A stretch of 64,000 bases of DNA from Sporichthya polymorpha DSM 43042 (GCF_000384115.1 NZ_KB913029.1:2951057-3015056), one strand, 5' to 3'; shown: positions 10,288 through 19,636, counted from the stretch's first letter. Numbers and translations: made by a program. Notes: a model not told the origin generated them from the letters alone.

Positions 10288-11598
10288 GTGCTCACCGCGT
10301 TCGCCCAGGCGTTTCGTACGCCTGACCTGCGCAAGAAGCTGTTGTTCACCCTCGGCATCATCCTGCTTTTCCGTCTGGGCTCGCAGGTGCCGACGCCGGG
10401 GGTGGACACCCAGGCCATCAACACCTGCCTGGAACCGGCGCTGGACGAGGGTGGGATCTACGGCCTGATCAACCTGTTCTCGGGCGGGGCGCTGCTCCAG
10501 CTGGCGATCTTCGCGCTCGGGATCATGCCGTACATCACGGCGAGCATCATCATTCAGCTGCTCGTCGTGGTCATTCCACGCCTGGAGACCCTCAAGAAGG
10601 AGGGCCAGGCCGGCACGGCGAAGCTGACGCAGTACACCCGGTACCTGACGATCGCGCTCGCGATCCTGCAGTCGACCGCCCTGATCGCGATCGCGCGTCA
10701 GCCCGGACGACTGCTCCAGGGCTGTGACCTGCCGCTGATCCACGAGGACATCGGCTGGTTCGGGATCGTCACGATGGTCGCCATCATGACCGCCGGCACC
10801 GGCGTGATCATGTGGATGGGCGAGATGATCACGGACAAGGGCGTCGGCAACGGCATGTCCGTCCTGATCTTCACGCAGATCGCCGCGACCTTCCCGCAGC
10901 AGCTGTGGCAGATCAAGGTCGTCGAGGGCTGGTTCGTCTTCATCTGCGTCTGCGCCGCCGGTCTCGTGCTCGTCGCCGCGGTCGTGTTCGTCGAGCAGGC
11001 GCAACGCCGCATCCCGGTGCAGTACGCCAAGCGGATGATCGGCCGCCGCATGTACGGCGGGACCAGCACCTACATCCCGCTGAAGGTCAATCAGGCCGGC
11101 ATCATCCCGGTCATCTTCGCCTCGTCGCTGCTCTACCTGCCGGCGCTGGCGACCCAGATCTCGGACGACAAGAACAGTGGCTGGGCCCTCTGGATCCAGA
11201 AGTACTTCACGACCGGGGACCACCCGATCTACATGGCCTCGTTCTTCGTCCTGATCGTCTTCTTCGCCTTCTTCTACGTCGCGATCACCTTCAACCCGAA
11301 GGAGCTCGCGGACAACATGAAGAAGTACGGCGGCTTCATCCCGGGCATCCGGGCGGGCCGGCCGACCGAGGAGTACCTCGACTACGTGCTCAACCGGATC
11401 ACCACCGCGGGTGCGCTCTACCTGGGCGTCATCGCGCTCATTCCGATGGTGGCGATCGGCATTCTCGGCAGCAGCGCGACGCAGCAGTTCCCGTTCGGTG
11501 GTGCGAGCATCCTCATCATCGTCGGGGTCGGCCTGGACACCGTGAAGCAGATCCAGAGCCAGCTGCAGCAGCGCAATTACGAGGGATTCCTGCGGTAG
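10288..11598 (+). CDS. secY: Protein translocase channel subunit SecY
   Basis: SecY (436 residues) is the pore of the Sec translocase in the cytoplasmic membrane and works with SecE, SecG and SecA. About ten hydrophobic segments are visible. Signatures include LGSQVPTPGVD near TM1, IMPYITASIIIQLL in TM2, GNGMSVLIFTQIAA, and the cytoplasmic loop GGFIPGIRAGRPTEEYL before the last helices. The GTG start has a strong CAGGAGGAAA site 4 bases upstream. adk begins directly after the stop. Confidence 0.98.
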   Translation: MLTAFAQAFRTPDLRKKLLFTLGIILLFRLGSQVPTPGVDTQAINTCLEPALDEGGIYGLINLFSGGALLQLAIFALGIMPYITASIIIQLLVVVIPRLETLKKEGQAGTAKLTQYTRYLTIALAILQSTALIAIARQPGRLLQGCDLPLIHEDIGWFGIVTMVAIMTAGTGVIMWMGEMITDKGVGNGMSVLIFTQIAATFPQQLWQIKVVEGWFVFICVCAAGLVLVAAVVFVEQAQRRIPVQYAKRMIGRRMYGGTSTYIPLKVNQAGIIPVIFASSLLYLPALATQISDDKNSGWALWIQKYFTTGDHPIYMASFFVLIVFFAFFYVAITFNPKELADNMKKYGGFIPGIRAGRPTEEYLDYVLNRITTAGALYLGVIALIPMVAIGILGSSATQQFPFGGASILIIVGVGLDTVKQIQSQLQQRNYEGFLR

Positions 11599-12252
11599 AT
11601 GCGCATCGTCCTTGTGGGTCCCCCGGGCGCGGGGAAAGGTACCCAGGCGGAGTTCATCGCGGCGCACCTGTCGATCCCGAAGATCTCGACCGGTGACATC
11701 TTCCGCAAGAACGTCAGCCAGGGAACGCCGCTCGGCGCTGAGGCCAAGAAGTACATGGACGCCGGCGACCTCGTCCCGGACGAGATCACCATCGCCATGG
11801 TGAAGGACCGCATCAGCGAGCCCGACGCGGAGAACGGGTACCTGCTCGACGGGTTCCCCCGGAACGTGGCCCAGGCCAAGGTCCTCGACGCGATGCTCGA
11901 CGAGATGGGCAGTGGCCTCGACATGGTCATGGAGCTCGTCGTCGACGACGAGGAGGTCGTCCGGCGTCTCGCCGGCCGGCGCACCTGCCGGGACTGCGGC
12001 CAGATCTGGCACGTCGAGTTCGACCCGACCACGGTCGAGGACGTCTGCGACCGGTGCTCGGGTGCGCTGTTCCAGCGCGACGACGACAAGGAATCGACCA
12101 TCCGGCACCGGCTGGAGGTCTACAACGAGCAGACCGCGCCGATCGTCGACTACTACGCCGACCGCTCGATCCTCGTCGGGGTCGACGCGACCGGCACGGT
12201 CGAGGACGTCACCGAGCGGGCGATCGCCGCGCTGCACCGCATGGAGAGCTGA
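11599..12252 (+). CDS. adk: Adenylate kinase, long form with zinc-type LID
   Basis: The enzyme interconverts ATP+AMP and 2 ADP. The P-loop GPPGAGKGT is at residues 7-15, and the NMP-binding and DGFPRN segments follow. The LID domain is the long form and carries four cysteines (C130, C133, C150, C153) in two CxxC pairs, so it probably binds zinc. The ATG lies directly after the secY stop codon. The secY-adk-map order is standard for actinobacteria. Confidence 0.97.
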   Translation: MRIVLVGPPGAGKGTQAEFIAAHLSIPKISTGDIFRKNVSQGTPLGAEAKKYMDAGDLVPDEITIAMVKDRISEPDAENGYLLDGFPRNVAQAKVLDAMLDEMGSGLDMVMELVVDDEEVVRRLAGRRTCRDCGQIWHVEFDPTTVEDVCDRCSGALFQRDDDKESTIRHRLEVYNEQTAPIVDYYADRSILVGVDATGTVEDVTERAIAALHRMES

Positions 12253-12261
12253 GGGGCCGAC

Positions 12262-13095
12262 GTGTTCCGACGGCGGCGCGGGATCGAGTACAAGACGCCC
12301 GAGCAGATCGAGAAGATGCGGGTGGCCGGCCTGCTCGTGGGGGAGACCCTCGAGCTGCTGCGCACCAGCGTCGAGCCGGGCATGACCACCAAGGACCTCG
12401 ACGCGATCGCGGAGAAGAACATCCGCGCCGCGGGCGGCATCCCGTCGTTCATCGGCGTCCCGGGTGGTCCGGGGGTCCAGGACTTCCCGGCGACGCTGTG
12501 CACGTCGGTCAACGACGAGGTCGTCCACGGCATCCCCGGGCCGCGGGTGATCCGGGACGGCGACGTCGTCTCGATCGACTGCGGCGCGATCGTCGACGGC
12601 TGGCACGGTGACGCGGCGCTCACGATCCCGGTCGGGAACGTGGCGCCCGAGCACCTCGAGCTGCTGCGCGTGTGCGAGGAGTCGCTGTGGCGGGGGATGG
12701 CGGCGGCCACCCTCACCGGCCGGATCAACGACATCGGTGACGCGATTCAGGCCTACGTCGAGAGCCAGGGCGACTACGGGATCGTCGAGGAGTACGTCGG
12801 GCACGGCATCGGCAGCGAGATGCACATGCCGCCGCAGGTGCCGAACTACTCGGTGGCCGACCGGCTGGAGAAGATCCGCCCGGGTCTCGTCCTCGCGGTG
12901 GAGCCCATGATCAACCTCGGGGACCGTCGGACGCGGACGCTCGCGGACGGCTGGACCGTCAGCACCGTCGACGGGAAGTTCTCCGCCCATTTCGAACACA
13001 CGTTCACCGTCACCGAGGACGGGCCGTGGGTGTTGACCGCCCTCGACGGGGGGAAGGAACGAATCGGCGCAATTCGGGCAGCCGCACCGGCTTGA
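12262..13095 (+). CDS. map: Methionine aminopeptidase, type I
   Basis: This metalloenzyme removes the initiator methionine from nascent proteins. The five metal ligands of the family are visible: D106 in SIDCG, D117 in GWHGDAA, H181 in GHGIGSEMH, E214 in AVEPMINLG and E245 in FEHTFTV. The length (277 residues) is normal. The protein starts at GTG, 9 bases after adk. It is followed by a 128-base promoter-sized gap before infA. Confidence 0.97.
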   Translation: MFRRRRGIEYKTPEQIEKMRVAGLLVGETLELLRTSVEPGMTTKDLDAIAEKNIRAAGGIPSFIGVPGGPGVQDFPATLCTSVNDEVVHGIPGPRVIRDGDVVSIDCGAIVDGWHGDAALTIPVGNVAPEHLELLRVCEESLWRGMAAATLTGRINDIGDAIQAYVESQGDYGIVEEYVGHGIGSEMHMPPQVPNYSVADRLEKIRPGLVLAVEPMINLGDRRTRTLADGWTVSTVDGKFSAHFEHTFTVTEDGPWVLTALDGGKERIGAIRAAAPA

Positions 13096-13137
13096 CCCGC
13101 GGACCGGCCCGATTTCGCCCTGCCGACTCGCGTGACG

Positions 13138-13143
13138 TAGACT
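13138..13143 (+). promoter_or_regulatory. Possible -10 element upstream of infA
   Basis: TAGACT matches the actinobacterial -10 pattern TAnnnT and lies 80 bases before infA in the only promoter-sized gap of this part of the cluster. No good -35 hexamer is visible 17-19 bases upstream, so the call is tentative. Confidence 0.3.
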
Positions 13144-13223
13144 CGCCCGTCGGCCCCCGGAACGATCACTGCCGTGGGCTGTTCCATGCGTGACGCACAG
13201 TACGAGACCGAAACGCGGAGGCT

Positions 13224-13445
13224 ATGCCGAAGAAGGATGGTGCCATCGAGATCGAGGGCACGGTTGTCGAATCGCTCCCGAACGCCATGTTCCGGGTCGA
13301 GCTGGACAACGGCCACAAGGTCCTGGCGCACATCAGCGGCAAGATGCGGATGCACTACATCCGGATCCTGCCGGACGACCGGGTTGTCGTGGAGCTCTCG
13401 CCCTACGACCTGACTCGCGGTCGGATCGTCTACCGCTACAAGTAA
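13224..13445 (+). CDS. infA: Translation initiation factor IF-1
   Basis: IF-1 (73 residues) is a single OB-fold protein that occupies the 30S A site during initiation. The sequence shows [40 protein letters not shown] and [12 protein letters not shown], complete at both ends. It is preceded by a GCGGAGGC ribosome-binding site and followed after 29 bases by rpmJ. Confidence 0.98.
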   Translation: MPKKDGAIEIEGTVVESLPNAMFRVELDNGHKVLAHISGKMRMHYIRILPDDRVVVELSPYDLTRGRIVYRYK

Positions 13446-13474
13446 GCCAGCCCCGCGGCCCCAAGAGAGAAGCC

Positions 13475-13588
13475 ATGAAGGTCAACCCGAGCGTGAAGAA
13501 GATCTGCGACAAGTGCAAGGTGATCCGCCGGCACGGTCGCGTCATGGTCATCTGCGAGAACCTGCGCCACAAGCAGCGCCAGGGCTAA
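13475..13588 (+). CDS. rpmJ: 50S ribosomal protein L36, zinc-binding form
   Basis: L36 is the smallest ribosomal protein (37 residues). The C-x2-C-x12-C-x4-H zinc site is intact at C11, C14, C27 and H32. The ATG at 13475 is preceded by AAGAGAGAAG. The open frame upstream runs inside infA and is not coding. It lies in the normal infA-rpmJ-rpsM order. Confidence 0.97.
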   Translation: MKVNPSVKKICDKCKVIRRHGRVMVICENLRHKQRQG

Positions 13589-13605
13589 TGAATTTGCGCA
13601 TCGAC

Positions 13606-13645
13606 AGCGGCGCTCGCCGCTGAACCCCCGGCACGGAGGCCGGGG
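13606..13645. repeat. Two small hairpins between rpmJ and rpsM
   Basis: AGCGGCG (13606-13612) pairs with CGCCGCT (13615-13621), and CCCCGGC (13626-13632) pairs with GCCGGGG (13639-13645). They fill a 117-base gap inside a transcription unit, so partial termination or RNA processing is more likely than full termination. Confidence 0.5.
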
Positions 13646-13705
13646 CCGGGACTTCTTCCCGGACCGATGTGCTCAGACCTCCGTCGAAGTTGAAGGAAGT
13701 ACCTA

Positions 13706-14086
13706 GTGGCACGCCTCGTCGGCGTCGACCTCCCACGCGAGAAGCGTCTGGAGATCGCGCTCACCTACATCTACGGCATCGGCCGCACCCGCGCGCAGGC
13801 CACCTGCGCCGGCACGGGCATCGACCCGAACATGCGCGCCAAGGACCTCGGCGACGAGGAGCTGGTGAAGCTCCGCGACTGGATCGAGGCCAACTACAAG
13901 ACCGAGGGTGACCTCCGCCGCGAGGTCGCCGCCGACATCCGTCGCAAGGTCGAGATCGGCTGCTACCAGGGGCTCCGGCACCGCCGCGGCCTGCCCGTGC
14001 ACGGCCAGCGCACGCACACCAACGCCCGTACCCGTAAGGGCCCGCGCCGCGCCATCGCCGGCAAGAAGAAGCCCGGAAAGAAGTAA
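13706..14086 (+). CDS. rpsM: 30S ribosomal protein S13
   Basis: S13 (126 residues) forms bridges from the 30S head to the large subunit and touches P-site tRNA. The helix-two-turn-helix part ([20 protein letters not shown]) and the C-terminal signature [20 protein letters not shown] are intact, with a lysine-rich end. Translation starts at GTG ([14 protein letters not shown]). It is the first gene of the alpha-type group here. Confidence 0.97.
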   Translation: MARLVGVDLPREKRLEIALTYIYGIGRTRAQATCAGTGIDPNMRAKDLGDEELVKLRDWIEANYKTEGDLRREVAADIRRKVEIGCYQGLRHRRGLPVHGQRTHTNARTRKGPRRAIAGKKKPGKK

Positions 14087-14088
14087 CA

Positions 14089-14109
14089 GTGGGGGGCTCC
14101 GCCCCCCAC
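14089..14109. terminator. GC-rich triloop hairpin between rpsM and rpsK
   Basis: GTGGGGGGC (14089-14097) and GCCCCCCAC (14101-14109) pair perfectly around TCC and are followed by a C-rich tail. It begins 3 bases after the rpsM stop, like the element after tuf. Because rpsK is expected to be co-transcribed, it may act as an attenuator or mRNA stabiliser. Confidence 0.6.
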
Positions 14110-14158
14110 GCCCCCCGGCTTCTTCAGCCTCGATTCCCAGTCCTCGTAGGAGCAGTCA

Positions 14159-14563
14159 GTGCCACCACAGTCACGCAAGCAGGGCGCCAAGAAGGTCCGG
14201 CGCAAGGAGAAGAAGAACGTCGCTCACGGGCATGCCCACATCAAGAGCACGTTCAACAACACGATCGTCTCGATCACCGACCCGAACGGGAACGTGATCT
14301 CGTGGGCCAGCGCCGGCCACGTGGGCTTCAAGGGCTCGCGCAAGTCGACGCCGTTCGCCGCGCAGATGGCCGCCGAGTCGGCTGCCCGTCGTGCGCAGGA
14401 GCACGGCATGCGCAAGGTCGACGTGTTCGTGAAGGGCCCGGGCTCGGGCCGCGAGACCGCGATCCGCTCCCTCCAGGCCACCGGCCTCGAGGTCGGTTCG
14501 ATCCAGGACGTCACGCCGTCGCCCCACAACGGCTGCCGTCCCCCCAAGCGTCGCCGCGTCTGA
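14159..14563 (+). CDS. rpsK: 30S ribosomal protein S11
   Basis: S11 (134 residues) lies on the platform next to the mRNA exit. The core segments [40 protein letters not shown] and [12 protein letters not shown] are diagnostic. The start is GTG ([20 protein letters not shown]) with GTAGGAGCA upstream. The gene normally next in line, rpsD, is not here. A 177-base hairpin-filled gap leads to rpoA. Confidence 0.97.
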   Translation: MPPQSRKQGAKKVRRKEKKNVAHGHAHIKSTFNNTIVSITDPNGNVISWASAGHVGFKGSRKSTPFAAQMAAESAARRAQEHGMRKVDVFVKGPGSGRETAIRSLQATGLEVGSIQDVTPSPHNGCRPPKRRRV

Positions 14564-14565
14564 CA

Positions 14566-14584
14566 GTGGGGGCTCCGCCCCCAC
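14566..14584. terminator. GC-rich triloop hairpin after rpsK (first of three)
   Basis: GTGGGGGC (14566-14573) pairs with GCCCCCAC (14577-14584) around TCC. It starts 2 bases after the rpsK stop and is followed by ACCCCCAAAAG. It is the shortest member of the hairpin family in this window. Confidence 0.6.
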
Positions 14585-14614
14585 ACCCCCAAAAGATCAA
14601 CAGCGAAAAGCACA

Positions 14615-14637
14615 GTCGGGGGGCTCCGCCCCCCGAC
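14615..14637. terminator. GC-rich triloop hairpin in the rpsK-rpoA gap (second of three)
   Basis: GTCGGGGGGC (14615-14624) pairs with GCCCCCCGAC (14628-14637) around TCC and is followed by a C-run. It lies 30 bases after the first hairpin in the same gap. Confidence 0.6.
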
Positions 14638-14672
14638 GACCCCCAAGAAATCAATCGAGCAACACACCCATT

Positions 14673-14695
14673 CCGACCGAACTCCGTTCGGTCGG
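14673..14695. repeat. Triloop hairpin upstream of rpoA (third of three)
   Basis: CCGACCGAAC (14673-14682) pairs perfectly with GTTCGGTCGG (14686-14695) around TCC. The stem sequence differs from the G-run hairpins but the loop and stem length are the same. It ends 45 bases before the rpoA start and could shape the rpoA leader. Confidence 0.55.
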
Positions 14696-14740
14696 TGAAT
14701 CTGCAGCTTCATATAGCGGTCGCTGCGGAAAGGAATTCCC

Positions 14741-15760
14741 GTGCTGATTGCACAGCGCCCCACCCTGTCCGAAGAGGTCGTCTCCGAACACCGGTCCCGG
14801 TTCGTCATCGAGCCGCTGGAGCCGGGGTTCGGCTACACCCTCGGCAACTCCCTGCGCCGCACGTTGCTGTCCTCCATCCCGGGGGCGGCCGTGACGAGCA
14901 TCCGCATCGACGGTGTGCTCCACGAGTTCACGACCGTGCCGGGCGTCAAGGAGGACGTCACCGACCTGATCCTGAACATCAAGGAACTGGTCGTCTCCTC
15001 CGAGCACGACGAGCCCGTCGTCATGTACCTGCGCAAGCAGGGCCCGGGTGACGTCACCGCCGGTGACATCCAGCCGCCGGCCGGCGTCGAGGTCCACAAC
15101 CCCGAGCTCGCGCTCGCCACGCTGAACGGCAAGGGCAAGCTCGACATGGAGCTGACCGTCGAGCGCGGCCGTGGCTACATCTCGGCGCAGCAGAACAAGC
15201 AGGCGGGCCAGGAGATCGGCCGGATCCCGGTCGACTCGATCTACTCGCCGGTCCTCAAGGTCACCTACAAGGTCGAGGCGACCCGTGTCGAGCAGCGCAC
15301 GGACTTCGACCGGCTGATCGTCGACGTCGAGACCAAGCCGTCGATGATGCCCCGCGACGCGATGGCGTCCGCCGGCAAGACCCTCGTCGAGCTGTTCGGC
15401 CTCGCCCGCGAGCTGAACGTCGACGCCGAGGGCATCGACATGGGCCCGTCCCCGACGGACGCCGCCCTGGCCGCCGACCTCGCGCTCCCGATCGAGGAGC
15501 TCGAGCTGACGGTCCGTTCGTACAACTGCCTCAAGCGCGAGGGCATCCACTCGGTCGGCGAGCTCGTCTCCCGCTCCGAGGCGGACCTCCTCGACATCCG
15601 CAACTTCGGCGCCAAGTCCATCGACGAGGTCAAGGCCAAGCTCCACGGCATGGGTCTTGCTCTCAAGGACAGTCCGCCCGGGTTCGACCCGAGCACCGTC
15701 GTCACCGACTTCTCGCTCGACGACGACGACCAGGGCTATGCGGAAACCGAGCAGTATTAG
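14741..15760 (+). CDS. rpoA: RNA polymerase alpha subunit
   Basis: The alpha subunit (339 residues) dimerises to start RNA polymerase assembly and contacts promoters and activators through its C-terminal domain. The N-terminal domain includes [20 protein letters not shown] and the C-terminal domain (about 245-310) includes [20 protein letters not shown] and [16 protein letters not shown]. The start is GTG with a GAAAGGAA site. The acidic end is normal for actinobacteria. Confidence 0.98.
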   Translation: MLIAQRPTLSEEVVSEHRSRFVIEPLEPGFGYTLGNSLRRTLLSSIPGAAVTSIRIDGVLHEFTTVPGVKEDVTDLILNIKELVVSSEHDEPVVMYLRKQGPGDVTAGDIQPPAGVEVHNPELALATLNGKGKLDMELTVERGRGYISAQQNKQAGQEIGRIPVDSIYSPVLKVTYKVEATRVEQRTDFDRLIVDVETKPSMMPRDAMASAGKTLVELFGLARELNVDAEGIDMGPSPTDAALAADLALPIEELELTVRSYNCLKREGIHSVGELVSRSEADLLDIRNFGAKSIDEVKAKLHGMGLALKDSPPGFDPSTVVTDFSLDDDDQGYAETEQY

Positions 15761-15855
15761 TTCGTGAAACCGGCGGGGGCCATTCGGCCCCCGCCACCCC
15801 CACGGCCCGTGGAGCGGCGTGGGGTGAACCTTCCTCCGAGTGAAAGCAGACGAAG

Positions 15856-16488
15856 ATGCCTCAGCCCACCAAGGGTCCCCGCTTCGGCGGCAGCGCGTCG
15901 CACGAGAAGGCGCTCCTCGCGAACCTCGCGACCGCGCTGTTCGAGCACGGCCGGATCACCACCACCGAGGCGAAGGCGCGTCGGCTGCGCCCGGTCGCGG
16001 AGCGCCTGATCACCAAGGCGAAGCGCGGCGACCTGCACAACCGCCGCATCGTCATGCGCACCATCCGCGACAAGTCCGTCGCGCACGTGCTGCTCACCGA
16101 GATCGGCCCGCGCTACGAGAACCGCCCGGGTGGCTACACGCGCATCACCAAGCTCGGCCCGCGCAAGGGCGACAACGCCCCCATGGCGGTCATCGAGCTG
16201 GTCGAGCCGCTGACGGTGGCTCAGACCGCGGTCGGCGAGGCCGAGGGCGCCACCAAGCGCGCGGTCAAGGAGAAGGCGGCCCCGGCGGCCGCGTCCGCGG
16301 CGGCTCCCACGGCGGCCGACGTCGTCGAGACCTCGAGCGCCGAGCCGGTCGACGAGGCCGAGGGCACCCCCGTGGTCGAGGCCGGCGACACCCCGGCCGA
16401 GGGCGAGACCTCGGACCAGGTCGAGGCCGCGGCGCAGACGTCTCAGGCCGAGGGCGACGACGACGCCACCGCCGAGGACAAGTCCTGA
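15856..16488 (+). CDS. rplQ: 50S ribosomal protein L17 with long acidic tail
   Basis: The L17 core ([60 protein letters not shown]) ends at about residue 118. It is followed by about 90 residues rich in Ala, Glu, Thr and Asp with no predicted fold. The full length is 210 residues, against about 125 in E. coli. Tails of this kind occur in actinobacteria. The end of the gene overlaps the proposed CTG start of truA. Confidence 0.96.
   Translation: MPQPTKGPRFGGSASHEKALLANLATALFEHGRITTTEAKARRLRPVAERLITKAKRGDLHNRRIVMRTIRDKSVAHVLLTEIGPRYENRPGGYTRITKLGPRKGDNAPMAVIELVEPLTVAQTAVGEAEGATKRAVKEKAAPAAASAAAPTAADVVETSSAEPVDEAEGTPVVEAGDTPAEGETSDQVEAAAQTSQAEGDDDATAEDKS
16474..16478 (+). promoter_or_regulatory. 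Ribosome-binding site that supports a CTG start for truA
   Basis: GAGGA at 16474-16478 lies 6 bases before the CTG at 16485, inside the last codons of rplQ. It is the only well-spaced Shine-Dalgarno sequence near the truA N-terminus. Confidence 0.5.
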
Positions 16489-17375
16489 CCCAGACGAACG
16501 ACGCCGACGCCCCCGCCCTCTCCGAGGGTGGGGGCGTTCGCGTTCGGCTCGCGATCGCCTACGACGGCACGGCCTTCGCCGGGTGGGCGGTGCAGGACGG
16601 CCAGCGCACGGTGGCGGGCGTGCTCGCCGCGGCGCTGACGACCGTGCTGCGGCTGCCGGCCGCGCCGCTGCTGACGGTCGCCGGCCGCACGGACGCGGGG
16701 GTGCATGCCCGGGGACAGGTCGCCCACGTGGACGTGCCGGTCGTGAACTGGGAGGCCGTCCCGGGCCGGATGCGCGCCACACCCGGGGAAGCCCTGGTCC
16801 GGCGCCTGGCGGGGCTCCTGCCGCGTGACGTGCGCGTCTTCGCGGCCGCGCCGGCCCCGCCCGGGTTCGACGCCCGCTTCGGCGCGCTCTCCCGCCGCTA
16901 CGCCTACCGCGTCGGGGACGCCCCCGGCGGCGTCGACCCGCTGCGCCGGCTTGATGTGCTCTGGCATCCGCGCGTGCTCGACGTCGCGGCGATGGACGCT
17001 GCTGCGCGGCACCTGACGGGGGAGCACGACTTCGCCGCGTTCTGCAAGCTGCGCGAGGGCCAGTCGACGGTGCGGCGCCTGATCCGGTTCGGCTGGTCCC
17101 GGGTGACCGAGGGCCCGGAGGCGGGGCTGCTCGTCGCCGACGTCGAGGCGGACGCGTTCTGTCACCACATGGTCCGCGCGCTCGTGGGGGCCAGCTTCGC
17201 CGTGGGGGAGGGGCGCCGCCCCGTCGAGTGGCCGGCCGCGGTGCTCTCGTCGCGGGAGAAGGACTCCGCGGTCCAGGTCGTCCCGCCGCACGGGCTGACG
17301 TTGGAGGAGGTCCGCTATCCCCCCGACGCCGACCTCACCGCCCGCGTCGCAGAAACCCGTCGCCCGCGGGGCTGA
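16485..17375 (+). CDS. truA: tRNA pseudouridine(38-40) synthase TruA, probable CTG start
   Basis: TruA makes pseudouridine in the anticodon arm at positions 38-40 of tRNAs. The conserved part begins at [18 protein letters not shown] and the catalytic aspartate lies in [19 protein letters not shown] (D70 with this start). The [11 protein letters not shown] motif is present near the C-terminus. No ATG, GTG or TTG exists in frame between the rplQ tail and the conserved core. The CTG at 16485 overlaps the rplQ stop as CTGA and has GAGGA upstream, giving 296 residues. An alternative non-standard start such as ATC is possible. Confidence 0.93.
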   Translation: MTQTNDADAPALSEGGGVRVRLAIAYDGTAFAGWAVQDGQRTVAGVLAAALTTVLRLPAAPLLTVAGRTDAGVHARGQVAHVDVPVVNWEAVPGRMRATPGEALVRRLAGLLPRDVRVFAAAPAPPGFDARFGALSRRYAYRVGDAPGGVDPLRRLDVLWHPRVLDVAAMDAAARHLTGEHDFAAFCKLREGQSTVRRLIRFGWSRVTEGPEAGLLVADVEADAFCHHMVRALVGASFAVGEGRRPVEWPAAVLSSREKDSAVQVVPPHGLTLEEVRYPPDADLTARVAETRRPRG

Positions 17376-17383
17376 CGGTCCGC

Positions 17384-17389
17384 CAGACT
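17384..17389 (+). promoter_or_regulatory. -10 element of a probable leaderless transcript (ABC-F gene)
   Basis: CAGACT lies exactly 7 bases before the GTG at 17397, the distance expected when transcription starts at the first base of the start codon. No clear -35 hexamer is visible and there is no ribosome-binding site. Confidence 0.45.
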
Positions 17390-17396
17390 GCGCGCT

Positions 17397-19043
17397 GTGG
17401 GCCACGTCGACGTCAGCCGCCTCCAGCACCGCCTGCCCGACGGCCGGCTGCTGCTCGACGAGGTCTCCTTCCGCGTCGGGGACGGCGCGAAGGTGGCACT
17501 GGTCGGGGCGAACGGCTCCGGCAAGACGACGCTGATGAACCTGATCGCCGGTGACCTCGACCCCCAGGCCGGGACGGTCACCCGCAGCGGCGGGCTCGGC
17601 GTGATGCGCCAGTTCATCGGCCACCGCGACAGCTCCGAGAACGGCACGGAGAACAGCTCCCAGGCCACGGTCCGGGACCTGCTGGTGTCGGTGTCCTCAC
17701 CCCGGGTGCGGACGGCTGCCGGCGAGCTCGACGCCGCCGAGCTGCTGATGATGGAGCGCGACGACGAGCGGACCCAGCTCCGCTACGCCCAGGCCCTCGC
17801 GGACTGGGCCGACGCGGGCGGTTACGAGGCTGAGGTGCTCTGGGACGTCTGCACCCAGGCCGCGCTCGGGACGCCCTACGAGCGCGCGCAGTGGCGGGAC
17901 CTGGTGTCCCTGTCCGGTGGGGAGCAGAAGCGCCTCGCCCTGGAGGCCCTGCTGCGCGGGCCGGACGAGGTCCTCCTGCTCGACGAGCCGGACAACTACC
18001 TCGACGTCCCCGGGAAACGCTGGCTGGAGGAACAGCTGGCCGCGACGGGAAAGACCGTCCTGTTCGTCAGCCACGACCGCGAGCTGCTGGCGCGGACGGC
18101 GAACCGGATCGTCACGGTCGAGGGTGGCTCCGCGTGGGTGCATGGCGGCGGATTCGACAGCTACCACCAGGCCCGGCTGGACCGGCATTCCCGGCTCGAC
18201 GAGCTCCGTCGCCGCTGGGACGAGCAGCGCGAGCGGCTGCGGCAGCAGATGCTCTTCTACAAGAACAAGGCGGCCTACAACTCCGACATGGCCAGCCGGT
18301 ACCAGGCCGCGATCAAGCGACTGGAGCGCTTCGACGCGGCCGGCCCGCCGGAGGAGCGCCCCCGCGAGCAGAACGTCACGATGCGCCTGCGCGGCGGCCG
18401 GACCGGCGTCCGCGCGGTGACGTGCGAGCGCCTCGAGCTGACCGGGCTGATGAAGCCGTTCGACGTCGAGTTCTGCTACGGCGAGCGGATCGCGGTGCTC
18501 GGGTCCAACGGGTCCGGCAAGTCGCACTTCCTGCGGCTGCTCGGCGCGTTGCCCGACGGGGACGGCGGCGTCGCGCACACCGGGGTCGCCCGGCTGGGGG
18601 CGCGGGTCGTGCCCGGCCACTTCTCACAGACGTCCGACCATCCGGAGTTCGCGGCCCGCACGCTGGTCGAGATCCTCGCCGGGCACGCCCTGCCCCGCGG
18701 CGAGGCGATGGGGGCGCTGCGCCGTTACGAGCTGCATCAGGCCGGCGACCAGCTGTTCCGGACGCTCTCCGGCGGCCAGAAGGCCCGTTTCCAGATCCTG
18801 CTGCTGGAGCTCGCCGGGGCCACCCTCCTGCTGCTCGACGAACCCACGGACAACCTGGACGTGGACTCCGCGGAGGCCCTGGAGGAGGGGCTCGCGAGCT
18901 ACTCGGGCACCGTGGTGTCGGTCACGCACGACCGCTGGTTCGCCCGCTCGTTCGACCGTTTTCTGGTCTTCGGGTCGGACGGCGTCGTCTACGAGTCGGC
19001 GGAGCCGGTCTGGGACGAGACCCGGGTGGTTCGTCCCCGCTGA
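17397..19043 (+). CDS. ABC-F family ATPase (tandem ATP-binding cassettes)
   Basis: The protein (548 residues) has two ATP-binding cassettes and no membrane segments, which defines the ABC-F group of ribosome-associated ATPases, some of which relieve stalled or antibiotic-bound ribosomes. Walker A motifs are GANGSGKTT (37-45) and GSNGSGKSH. Signatures are [12 protein letters not shown] and LSGGQKARF, and Walker B motifs are [12 protein letters not shown] and [12 protein letters not shown]. The linker between them is charged, as expected. The exact subfamily and any resistance role cannot be told from sequence alone. It lies between truA and rplM. Confidence 0.92.
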   Translation: MGHVDVSRLQHRLPDGRLLLDEVSFRVGDGAKVALVGANGSGKTTLMNLIAGDLDPQAGTVTRSGGLGVMRQFIGHRDSSENGTENSSQATVRDLLVSVSSPRVRTAAGELDAAELLMMERDDERTQLRYAQALADWADAGGYEAEVLWDVCTQAALGTPYERAQWRDLVSLSGGEQKRLALEALLRGPDEVLLLDEPDNYLDVPGKRWLEEQLAATGKTVLFVSHDRELLARTANRIVTVEGGSAWVHGGGFDSYHQARLDRHSRLDELRRRWDEQRERLRQQMLFYKNKAAYNSDMASRYQAAIKRLERFDAAGPPEERPREQNVTMRLRGGRTGVRAVTCERLELTGLMKPFDVEFCYGERIAVLGSNGSGKSHFLRLLGALPDGDGGVAHTGVARLGARVVPGHFSQTSDHPEFAARTLVEILAGHALPRGEAMGALRRYELHQAGDQLFRTLSGGQKARFQILLLELAGATLLLLDEPTDNLDVDSAEALEEGLASYSGTVVSVTHDRWFARSFDRFLVFGSDGVVYESAEPVWDETRVVRPR

Positions 19044-19063
19044 GCGCGGACCGATCCCCGGTT

Positions 19064-19092
19064 TTGCCCGGGGGGCAGGCGCCGGGTAGGCT
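19064..19092 (+). promoter_or_regulatory. Promoter of rplM-rpsI
   Basis: TTGCCC (19064-19069) and TAGGCT (19087-19092) are separated by 17 bases, a good vegetative promoter for an actinobacterium. The -35 region also lies within a CCCCGG/CCGGGG hairpin that could end transcription of the ABC-F gene. A leader of roughly 95 bases follows. Confidence 0.65.
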
Positions 19093-19143
19093 GGCCCGTC
19101 GTTGCGGAGCGCCTGTAGTTCTCTGTGGCGCCGCACCACCGGT

Positions 19144-19159
19144 GGGTCCGGTAGGACCC
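19144..19159 (+). repeat. Small hairpin in the rplM leader
   Basis: GGGTCC (19144-19149) pairs with GGACCC (19154-19159) around GGTA, 33 bases before the rplM start. L13 operons are autoregulated in E. coli, but this hairpin has not been linked to a known element. Confidence 0.35.
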
Positions 19160-19192
19160 GATTCCGAACCCCGCGAACCGAAGGCTTTTCAC

Positions 19193-19636
19193 GTGCGCAC
19201 GTACAGCCCTAAGCCCGGCGAGATCCAGCGCCAGTGGCACGTCATCGACGCCACGGACGTCGTGCTCGGCCGGCTGGCCAGCCAGACCGCCCAGCTGCTG
19301 CGCGGGAAGCACAAGCCGACCTTCGCGCCGCACGTCGACACCGGTGACTTCGTCGTGATCATCAACGCGGCGAAGGTCTCGCTGTCCGGCGACAAGCTCA
19401 ACCAGAAGAAGGCGTGGCGCCACTCCGGGTACCCGGGCGGTATCCGCGGTGTCGCCTACTCCGAGCTCCTGGAGACCAGCCCCCGCAAGGCCGTTGAGAA
19501 GGCCGTCAAGGGGATGCTCCCGCACAACTCGCTGGGCCGCGCCCAGCTCCGCAAGCTGAAGGTCTACGCCGGGCCGGAGCACCCGCACCAGGCGCAGCAG
19601 CCCGTTCCGTTCGAGATCACGCAGGTGAGCCAGTGA
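19193..19636 (+). CDS. rplM: 50S ribosomal protein L13
   Basis: L13 (147 residues) is an early assembly protein of the large subunit. The GTG at 19193 gives the typical actinobacterial N-terminus [20 protein letters not shown]. The motifs [30 protein letters not shown] and [19 protein letters not shown] follow. The last stop base overlaps the GTG of rpsI (GTGA). It forms a two-gene operon with its own promoter. Confidence 0.98.
   Translation: MRTYSPKPGEIQRQWHVIDATDVVLGRLASQTAQLLRGKHKPTFAPHVDTGDFVVIINAAKVSLSGDKLNQKKAWRHSGYPGGIRGVAYSELLETSPRKAVEKAVKGMLPHNSLGRAQLRKLKVYAGPEHPHQAQQPVPFEITQVSQ

Noticed and set aside
10219-12999. A 926-codon open frame on the minus strand opposite secY, adk and map
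   Set aside because: It is antisense to three certain genes in their reading phase, is rich in Asp/Arg/Val as expected for GC-rich shadow frames, and has no family motif or ribosome-binding site.
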